Shown one piece after another: positions 11,448 to 22,200 of a stretch of 64,000 nucleotides of DNA. The DNA lies in assembly GCA_002914805.1 (NCBI GenBank), contig JXTB01000044.1, forward strand, positions 492,809 through 556,808, in the 5' to 3' direction. A program made the translations under genes and the position numbers. Each line of letters begins with the position of its first letter. The stretch's first letter is position 1. This stretch comes from Parasponia andersonii (Eukaryota; Streptophyta; Magnoliopsida; Rosales; Cannabaceae). The notes below the pieces were generated by a model. The model worked only from the letters and a program-made list of their open reading frames with translations, had not been told where the DNA came from and searched no databases.

Positions 11448-12216
11448 TCATATTTAGAATGCCATAGATAACTTATGTGTTTAATTTAGAATATCTATGT
11501 TTAAAGTATATTATATTTTGTGTTATGATTAAAGAATATATATTAGTTATGATTATAAACTATAAAAGACAGCTTGAAAGACTTATTCGTTGGATAGGTA
11601 TTATTCAACTCATCAAGACATCTCTTTGGTTGAGTTGGCAACTCATTAAAATATGTATTTTGCAACATCATTAAACTAATATAAATGTTATGGCCTATAT
11701 GATTTTATATTTATCATATGTTTAGATATTATATTTTTATCTAAATATATTATAGATAAAGAGTTCAATTTTTCTGGAATTCCAATTTTTGTTTTCGGAG
11801 AAGCAACTTTATAAGTTAATTTCTTAAAAAATGTATATATTTAAATTTTTTTATAATTTGTTTTTTAAATAATTCAATCCGATTTTGTAGCAAACACAGA
11901 ATTATTATTCTAATCGTTAAATCTGACGGTTCACCGAAAACATTAGATTCAGCAGCGTAATCCATTTCAACAGGTACGACCTAATTATATATGCACAGTC
12001 CAATCCAATGCCCAAAATCGGTACACGTCTTTCTTTCTCATTGGCCTTACGAATCTTCAGAGAAATTTACGAAAGTCTACAGAGTCAAACCAACAGTAAG
12101 AAAAATAGAGTCATGGTTCTCGTTCTCCAAATATGATATAACGACTCGAATTCTTCGATAACCATTAACCCAAGTAACCTCCATTCTCTTCCACTGAATT
12201 TCACAACAACAAATCC
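11448..12216. other. Intergenic region and promoter of the AAA-ATPase gene
   Basis: The first half is AT-rich with no recognised feature. The last 200 bases are less AT-rich and form the likely promoter and leader of the downstream gene. Confidence 0.4.
12083..12089 (-). promoter_or_regulatory. W-box-like site upstream of the AAA-ATPase gene
   Basis: AGTCAAA on the plus strand reads TTTGACT on the minus strand, a WRKY-type core, 128 bases before the ATG. Several related plant AAA-ATPase genes are stress induced, which makes the site plausible. A single short match is weak evidence. Confidence 0.25.
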
Positions 12217-13242
12217 ATGGCTTCTTCTTCTTCATCAGCCGAAACCAATCTGGCTACGGCCAAAACAGTTCTCTCCACTGCTGCGTCAGTGGCCGCCACG
12301 GCAATGCTTGTACGGTCAATTGTCCAAGACTTCATGCCCCATGAATTTCAAGACCTGATATTCTCCGGCATCAGAAACTTCTTCAACCGCTTCTCGACCC
12401 AGATGACGATGGTCATCGACGAGTTCGATGGCCTTGTCAATAACCAAATCTACGAGGCCGCTGAGCTTTACCTTGGTGGGAAAGTCTCTAACTCGACGCA
12501 GAGGCTCAAGGTGAGCAAACCCGAGAAGGAGAAGAGCTTCACCATCGCCATGGAACGCGACGAAACTAGCTCAGACGTCTTCGATGGCGTCAAGTTCATA
12601 TGGGTCTTGGTCTGTAGACAGGTTGAGTCGAAAAACTTCTACAACCCTCGAGATCTGAACTCGACTCTCCGTTCGGAGGTTCGCTCCTTCGAGCTCACCT
12701 TCCATAAGAAGCATCTCGATTTGGTTCTCAAATCTTACCTGCCCCACATTTTGAGGGAATCCAAATTGGCCCAACAAGATAAGAAGACCCTCAAAATCTT
12801 CACCGTTGATTATGAGAATCTTTATGGTAACCTCGCCGATGCATGGATTCCGACGAATCTCGACCATCCGTCGACGTTTGAGACTCTGGCTCTGGACTCG
12901 GAGATCAAGAACTTCATTCTTGAGGATCTTGAGAGGTTCGTGAGGAGGAAGGACTATTATAGGAAGGTCGGAAAAGCTTGGAAGCGAGGCTACTTGTTGT
13001 ACGGTCCACCGGGAACTGGGAAATCGAGCTTGATTGCGGCCATGGCGAATTATTTGAATTTCGATGTGTATGATTTGGAGCTTACGGAGCTAAGGGTCAA
13101 CTCTGAGCTTAGGAAGCTGCTCATCGCAATGGCGAACAGGTCGATATTGGTGGTGGAGGATATTGACTGTACGGTTGACTTTGAAGATAGGAATAAGGCT
13201 GCTGAGTCGAGTTCAGATTCAAGTTCGTCCAATGAGAAACAG
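12217..13242 (+). CDS. AAA-ATPase exon 1
   Basis: The ATG at 12217 opens a Ser/Ala-rich start and a single hydrophobic helix. The exon carries the AAA-associated region and the first half of the AAA core, including Walker A and B. It ends in AAACAG just before the donor GTTAGA at 13243. The open frame continues 51 bases into the intron, but that part is non-homologous and AT-rich. Confidence 0.85.
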
Positions 13243-16200
13243 GTTAGATTTTTCCTTTCTTTTTTTCCCTTGAAATTTTCTTTGCAGTGTTAATTTCATA
13301 TATAATTGATGATGAATGACTTTTTTTCTTTTTCAATTAACAATTATTAGAACAGATAAAAGTCCAATGTTGTCTTCCAAAACAATAGCTTAGGTATCAA
13401 ATACCGCCATTTACAGTGTGTTAATAGTTTTTTATAAACACTATGTTAATAGTTAAGTCAATCGTGTTAAGACCCAAAAAAAAAAAAAGTACCTTTTTCT
13501 CTCTAAGAAACCTGTCCAGGTTCAGTTCATAAAAAGTTATTTTAATCCTCGAGAGATGGAGTAGTTGTCTGTGAAAGATTATTTTATAGCACATATGTAT
13601 AAAGGCTTAAAAAGGTAACCTACCCAACGCATAAATTTCGTTTTTTTTTTTAATTCACGCCGTACTCTAATTAATTGTGTTCTTTTGTGCATTTAAATCT
13701 TTTTGTTTACTGTTGTGCGGTCTAAAATCCTAATGTCGCATAAGGGTTATATGCGACCTCTTCCGTGATGGTTATATGCGACCTCTTTCACAGATTTTGT
13801 GCGACCTTCTCCGTGCAGTCTCTTTTGTATAAGTATATGTCTTGTCAAACAGGAAACCTACAAGGAGAGGGAAACAAGTAAATGCTACGAAGGAAATCTA
13901 CAAGGAGAGGGAAACAAGTAAATGCTATGAAGGAAACTTACAAGGAAAGGGAAACAGAAGTCTCCTATTTGTGATCAACTAATTATCCGTTTTGAATGGT
14001 TATCCAATTACGTTACCCAATTGTATAGTTACCCGTTTATACAATTAGGATCCTAGGGACATAGGGTTACCTTTACCTATATAAAGGGGACTCAGTGTTC
14101 CGAAGAAAAGCAAGTTTTGAGTATTCCAAATACTCTTCAGTTTTTCCAATCTTCAGAGGAGACGTTGTAACCTTGAGTGTTTATAATTCTTCATAAAATA
14201 GTAGAAACACAGTAGACGTAGGCTTATCTTTTTCAGGGATGAACCACTATAAAATCCTCTCTCCTTATTTACTTTGATTATTAATTCAATTCACACAAGC
14301 CACATCTCTTGATTTTTTCAAAATTTATTGTGGATAAAACGTCTATCAAAAATTGTCGCTAGAAGGAGAGCTATTCCGGAAGAAAAATTTGTCAAATTCC
14401 ACTTTTTCAATAATGGCAAACACTAGAAACACTACCAGAGTCACCGGAACTAGCCAAAACCAACCTCAAAGTACTGCTGCTACACAGGCAGCCCCTGCTC
14501 CGGATCAGCCTACTATGACGATAACAGAGAACCTTTCCCAGAGACAGGATCGTATAGAGGAAACGCTCGTGAACCTTCAGCAGGTCACTAACTAGATCAA
14601 TGACACCCTGCGACGACTTGCTGAAGGGCAGATGGTGACCCCGCCACAACATGAATGTCCCAAAGAACGTCCTGCTCAATTACCTGAGAAGGGAATACAG
14701 ATCCTCGAGACGAGAAGACGCGGCCAGCTAAGAACTCAGTAGAAGCGTCATGAAGATCGCATCTCCAAAGGGAAAGGCAAGGTCGCAAACTTGCCACCAG
14801 AATCTGGTATGGAAAGTTCAAGTACGAACCGTGATCGTACACAACCTTCTCGTAAATCCACTAATAGCCAGGATCGCTTGAGCGGCGAATAAGGACGACC
14901 ATCGAGAAGCATCTTTGAAAGAATCAGCAGGGAGTCAAGACAAGATCCTGCAGACTTAAGACAGTATTTGGAGCGACGACGTGGTCATGATCGATCTGTA
15001 TCGCATCACAACGACCAAAGCCGGTCTCATCGCACTATGTCACTGGATTCCTCTCATAGGTCGCAGAAGACTCTACCTGACCAACCCACTGTGAAACAGG
15101 ATAACGAACAAAGGTCACTTTCACCACCAGCAAGGAATGATGCTTTCCCTCTGAATGTCGATGTTCACAATTTAAGGATCGCATTAGATGCACTTGCTGG
15201 CTGGGACGATGAGCTCGCTGATGGGTATCGATAGTCGCCATTCAGCGAGGAGGTTCGAGCTGCAGCCCTTCCCACCGGATTCAGACTTCCCACCATCAAC
15301 ACTTTTGATGGGAAGACTGATCCACAGGACCATATGGATCACTTTAGTGACTTGATGGAACTTCATCGGGTTAGTGATCATGCACACTACAGATGTTTCG
15401 CTGTAACACTCTCAGGAGCGGCGAAGAAGTGGTTTCGAGGACTTAAATCCGGTTCAATTTCATCATGGCAACAACTACAGACGACGTTTTTAAGACAGTT
15501 TCAGGCCGCAAAGAATTTCACTGTTCCGCTTGTCAGTTTGTCCGCAATCCGGCAAGGTCCAGAGGAGACTCTACGGTCTTATCTCAATCGGTTCACTTCA
15601 GAGCTAGCGAAGGTCAACAACCCACCTGAAGGAGGAGTTCTCACTCTTATGATGGCTAGGGTGCGACCAGAAACAAAACTCTGGGAGGAATTGCTTGAAC
15701 GAGAGTGTAGAACTCTCGAAGACTTCTACCGAAGAGTCGGTCGACATCTAAGGTTAGAATCTTCACGTGAGAATGTTCAAAAGACTAAAAAAGGAGGAAA
15801 GATGGATGCGGCAAAAGTTGCGGTCATCACCAATAATAGCGGTAATAAGAAAAACAAGAGGAATAATGAACAGCCAAATGAGAATCAGCCTAGACCTAAA
15901 AGGCAGGAGATTTCAAAAGCTCCCATGAGGTTTAATAATCACACTGAATTAAATGCGCCCATAGATCATATCTATGCGGTCACAAATCAGAAGGAGCGAT
16001 TCCGACAACCAGAACCAATGAAGCGGGACAGGGCAAAGCGCGACCCCAACAAGTTTTGCCGATATCACAATGATATTGGGCATGACACTAATAGTTGCTT
16101 TGCCCTGAAAGATTAAATCGAAAGACTGATTAGAGAGGGACGACTGCGGCAGTATACCAGGTAGAGCGATGAAAGGCGAGAAGAAGACCAACAGTGAACT

Positions 16201-19200
16201 CCAAAAATTCAGCGTGAGGTGCGAACTATTTTTGGAGGGCCGCATGTTGGAGGAGATTCCAAGCGTGCACAGGATAGATATGCACGAGAAGCTCGACAGC
16301 AGTAGTTAACCAACGTCATGCATCTTGATCAGCGACCACGCAAGCTTCAACAAGTACCGGAAATAGATATTACCTTCACAGAGCAAGATGCAAGGGAACT
16401 CCATTATCCGCATAATGACGCGCTGGTCATAAAAATTTGCTGTGGAAGCACACAGTTGTGGTGAGTATTGGTCGACAACGGAAGTGCTGTGGACATCCTA
16501 TACTTCGATGCCTTCAAAAAGATGGGGTTGAATGAGAGCGACCTGAAGCCTGCCGCCACTCCCCTCTATGGTTTTACTGGAGACAGCCTGATACCTATGG
16601 GCATAATTGAACTGATGGTCAGCGTTGGGACCTTTCCAAGTGTTTCATCAATAATGACCCAGTTTTTGGTGGTAGATTGTCCATCTGCCTTCAATGCTGT
16701 GCTAGGAAAACCGACATTAAGGGAACTTCGAGCTGTCACCTCGATCTATCATCTAACAATGAAGTTCCCAACCCAACATGGAGTAGGCGAGGTGCGAGGA
16801 AATCAGTATGATGCGAGGACTTGCTATAACAACTCACTGAAACTCGCAGCAAAAGATGCGACGTCCCGCACAATGATGGTCCACCTGCCAGAGGAAGCAA
16901 TCGAAGCGTCAGTCGTGGCAGCAGATGAAGCGTCAGTCGTGGTAGCGGATGAAGCGTCAGTCGTGGCAGCGGATGAAGCGTCAATCGTGGCAACGGATGA
17001 AGCGTCAGTCATGGCAGCGGATAAAACGTCAGCCGAGGCAGCGAGCAAAGCTCCAGTTAGATCGTCAATGAAAGCGTCAATTGAAACAACCAGTGAAGAC
17101 TTCGATCCTCGAGAAATCGACGAAGTCAGAACTGGACCCGTTGAAGACCTGGAAGATATATCATTCGATCTGTCTTCCAGGACTTTGAAGATTGGAACAG
17201 AGGTTCAAGGACCTGTGCAAGCTTCATTGATCGCTTTTCTGAGGACTAATTTGGATGTCTTTGCATGGCAGCATTCGGATATGGTAGGGATTGATTCAAG
17301 GATCATATCCCACCGTCTTAACATAGATCCATCAAAAAAGCCTATGCGACAAAAGAGAAGGGCCATGAATCCAGAACGTTACATCACATTAAAGGAAGAG
17401 GTGGAGAAATTGCTCGAGATTGGGTTCATAAGAGAATCTTTTTACCCTGACTGGCTTGCAAATCCGGTCTTGGTGAAAAAACCTAATGGGAAATGGAGGA
17501 CCTGTATTGATTTTACCGATCTCAACAAGGCATGTCCTAAAGACAGTTTCCCTCTTCCGAGAATTGATCAGCTTGTAGATGCGACGTCGGGGTATGAACT
17601 TTTAAGTTTCATGGATGCGTATTCAGGATACAACCAAATCCCCATGTATGAGCTGGATGAAGAACACACCTCGTTCATCACTGATCGAGGGTTATATTGC
17701 TATAAAAAGATGACCTTCGGACTTATCAATGCGGGAGCGACCTACCAACGTCTTGTCAATATGATGTTTGCAAAACAAATTGGCAAGACAATGGAGGTAT
17801 ACGTCGATAATATGCTAGTCAAGTCGGAAAAAGCTGAAGATCACATCAAGCACCTTGATGAGATGTTCAAAATCCTCCGGAGATACCAGATGAAGCTAAA
17901 TCCCCAGAAGTGTGCATTTGGAGTGGGATCTGGAAAATTTCTGGGTTTTATGGTTAACCAGCGAGGGATCGAGGTAAATCCTCAGAAGATACAAGCGTTA
18001 ATTGATATGCAATCTCCTCGTAAACCCAGAGATGTACAAAGCCTAGCAGGAAGAGTAACTACTCTCAGTCGGATTGTATCCAGATCAACCGATAAATGTC
18101 AACCTTTCTTTGAGGTATTGAAGGGATCAAAAAGGTTCGAGTAGACAGAGAAATGCGAGCAGGCGTTCCAAGAATTGAAAAAACACTTGGGCTCCCCTCC
18201 ACTCTTATCGAAACCAAATCCGGGAGAAAAATTATGCCTATATCTCGCTGTTTCTAAGTATGCGAGGAGTGCTGCATTAATTCGCGAGGAGTCAAATATT
18301 CAGCGACCTGTGTATTATGTGAGTAAAAGATTACTTGATGCTGAAACCAGGTATCCAGAAATGGAAAAATTGGCGCTGGCACTCGTCATTGCATCAAGAA
18401 AGCTTCGACCTTACTTCCATGCTCACTCCATTCGAGTTTTCACGAATTTCCCATTAAGACAGGTCTTACAGAAACCTGAGACGTCAGGGCGGCTACTTAA
18501 GTGGGCTATTGAATTGAGTCAATTTGACATCAATTTTCAACCTCGCACTGCTATAAAGGGGCAAGCCCTCGCAGATTTTATCGCAGAATTTACATACGAC
18601 GTCAATCTTCCCACGGGAGCACTCAAGAAACCTGCTTCAGATACATCAAAGTTGTGGAAGCTTTATGTTGACGGGTCATCGAATGAGAATGGAGCAGGTG
18701 CGGGCATAGTTTTAATCAGTCCTGAAGGGCACAATATTCATTATGCGCTTCGCTTCAAATTCCTAGCGTCAAATAATGAGGCCGAATACGAAGCACTGAT
18801 AGCTGGCCTAAAGCTCGCACAGGAAATGAAGGTCGAAGCAATCGAGATGTATAGTGACTCCCAGCTGGTCGTTTGTCAGGTTAAAGGTGATTATCAAGCA
18901 AGAGGAGAGAGAATGATGGCCTATTTGAAGAAGGTGCGGCAGTTATTCTTAACGTTCGACACGTATGACATACAGCTTCTCCCTCGTATTAAAAACACCT
19001 GGGCAGATGCACTCGCTAAGCTCGCTTCAACAAAGGATGCAGAATTATTGAAAGTAGTTCCCGTTGAATTTCTTATCTCACCGAGCATCGAGGTCGAACC
19101 CCAAGTAATTATGCCGGTTGATGAGGAACCATCGTGGATGGACCCCATAATGCGATATATACAAAGCGGTGATCTCCCTGAAAATAAAGATGATGCAAGG

Positions 19201-22200
19201 CGGCTTCGTATGAAAGCGGCTCGCTATATCATTCAGGATGAGCAACTTTATCAAAGGAGTTTCAGCTCGCCATTATTATTGTGCGTCAATGATAAAAAAG
19301 CACGCTACATTATAAGGGAAATTCACGAAAGGATATGTGGGAATCATTCTGGGGGGCAAGCGCTCGTGAATAAGATTATTCGACAAGGGTATTTTTGGCC
19401 AACTATGAAGAAGGATACATTGGAATTTGCTAGGAAATGCGATAAATGTCAGCGATTTGCAACTATTCCTAGAAAACCACATGTTCCTTTAACTTCGATG
19501 ACTAGTCCAGGGCCATTTGCTGTGTGGGGAATTGATATTATTGGGATGCTTCCATTAGCGCGAGGTGGTTTGAAGTATGCGGTGGTCGCAGTCGATTACT
19601 TTACAAAGTGGACGGAAGCCGAAGCCTTGAGCACCATCTCCGCAAAGAAAATGATAGATTTCGTTTACAAATCTATAATCTGTCGTTATGGTATACTGCA
19701 TACCATAATCTCTGATAATGGAAAGCAATTCGATTGTGACGAGTTCCGTGACTTCTGTAATAACTTGGGCATCAAAAAGAGCTTCTCTGATGTTGTTCAT
19801 CCACAGGCCAATGGGCAGGTGGAGGCGATAAACAAAATACTCAAACAAAATATAAAGACAAAGCTGGAGGAGCATAAAGGAGCTTGGCCAGAAGTACTTC
19901 CAGAAGTGTTATGGGCTTATCGCACCACACAACGAACNNNNNNNNNNNNNNNNNNNNNNNNNNNNNNNNNNNNNNNNNNNNNNNNNNNNNNNNNNNNNNN
20001 NNNNNNNNNNNNNNNNNNNNNNNNNNNNNNNNNNNNNNNNNNNNNNNNNNNNNNNNNNNNNNNNNNNNNNNNNNNNNNNNNNNNNNNNNNNNNNNNNNNN
20101 NNNNNNNNNCCTATTGTATCTTCTTCATTAATATTCAATAATACTCCTTCGGCTATTACTTCAACTCGGTTATTACTTCAGCTATTCTTCATTTATAGTT
20201 TTATGTCGGTTTTCAGATACCATAAAACTCGGGGGGCAGTGGGATCAGAATGTTATCTCCTACTAGTTTCCTAAGGGACTATGCAAACGTCCATTTAGAG
20301 GAGACAGGGTTTTAGATCGTCGAAGTATCTAAGTCTCAGATCATCGACGTGTCTGAATCTCCTTAAAATCCTAGGATTTTCTCCTCGCTTCATGCCTCAG
20401 CATATCGTATTACGCAATTTCCCTTCTCGAACAGAAAAGTAACTAAGCAAAACCTTCATTGTTCGAAGTGATATATTGCTATGTTTTATTTTGACATGGA
20501 ACTTTTGAAATACAGTTAAGAGTTTGCATCACTCGTATTAACTGTCTTCTTAAGCGACCTAACCCATCCTAACACTTAAAACTCGTTTTAAGTTAGTCGG
20601 ATTTAAATCGCTAAAAGCGTACTGATCGATCATTTATGATTGACTACTTAGTTAATATTACTGTTGTTTCTTGTCGTTATTTTGCAGGAGCATATAAGGA
20701 AGGAAAAATAATATTTATTAAAAAAAAAGAAGTCGTCCATACAGAAAGGGGACAAACCCCGCATTGTTTAAAAAAAAAAAAACACTTCATGTGGAAGGGC
20801 TCGCGCCATCATCTCCAGTCTTGGTTGTGTCCTCTTTCCAGCTCTGCACAAGTTCGACCACATCCTCGCCAAGGATGGAGAAGTCAAAATCCGGATGCTC
20901 GCAGAATATGTTGAAGATGATGGTCGACGAGGTGATATCGCTAGCCTTATCTTCGAGTTCTTTGACCTCGGTCGCTTTGAACTCTTCGATGGCTTTGTGA
21001 ACCGCCTCGGTGGTCGCTTCTCTCATACGGTCCGGATACTCAAAAACGACCTTCGATCTCTTTGACTTTCTCCTCGAGATTTTCCTTGGCGAGTTTCTCC
21101 TTGTTTAGGTCCTCGAGCATCTGCTACTTCTCTGAGTGGAAGTTCGCTCTCTCCTCCTCACAAGCCTTTTCCGAGTTCTCGAATACTTGAGTTATTTCAT
21201 CGACTTTCTCAGCTTTCTCTAAGCATTCGAGAACTGGATCGTGCATCAGGATAGCAGCAGCCGCAGTCTAAAAAAAAAATATATGTAAATCTCCAAGTTA
21301 ACATCAAAAGAGTGTGAAGAGAAAATTGAGAAGCTTACATTGGCCAGCATCCTCATTGCAGATCCGAAAGCGACCTTGGCAAAACGTCGCTTCATTCGCT
21401 CCCAACCCTCTTCAGACGTGAAGCGGTCGATAAAGGCTGCGCTCATACCAGCCTTCTCTGGTAGTTGGTTAAGGAGTGCGAAGAGCTCGTCGCCTTTATC
21501 CACCAAGTTCGGTTCCGAAGAAGTGGCAGCCTAGGTAGGGGGTTCGGGAGTGCTCGCTGGCTGAGATGGTTGTGGAGGGGGCGAGCTCGCTGGGACGTCC
21601 TCGAAGGCGACTTTTCTCTTCTTCGAGCAGTCGACCTTCTCCTTCCCTTTCGATGGCGGAGTACTCTCAGGTGTTTTGATTTTTGCCATTGACCCAAGAA
21701 TTGATGGAGGTGCTCGCAGACCGCTACCAATGACCATCTCTGTACAGAATATGTTAGTGAGCGAGGAAACATAATATAAAAATAATTAGAATGAGCGTGT
21801 GATTACCTTCTTCTTGTGGAGCTAGTTGAGGAGCTGGCGGTGACACAGTCTCTGGAGATGAAGGCTCTGAGCATGGAGGTGTGGCCGGTACCTTTCTTTT
21901 TCTGATCCTGGAGGACGAGGCACCTAAGTCCGTCCTCTTTCTTGGCTTCTTCTTCGAGCTCGCTAGTCTGGAAGAGATAACCGGGGGGTCTGGGAACGCG
22001 GCACCCTTCGGAATCAGACCGCAAGTGACCAGGTTCTTCGTTGTGCCTAGTACCTTCCAGTTAAATTCTTCAACTGGAAGATCGTTGATCTTGTATACTC
22101 TTGCGAGCTGATCCCTGGAGAGTCCGGGTCGATCCCTATTATCTGCGATGACATTAGAATGCGATCAATATAAGAATAAATATATAAACAAGGCAATAAA

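Noticed and set aside
14352-14369. Naming the primer tRNA from the binding site
   Set aside because: Only the TGGCGCT start is informative by eye; a tRNA search is needed.
16736-17048. Minus-strand repeat peptides in element 1
   Set aside because: Shadows of the coding minisatellite in gag-pol.
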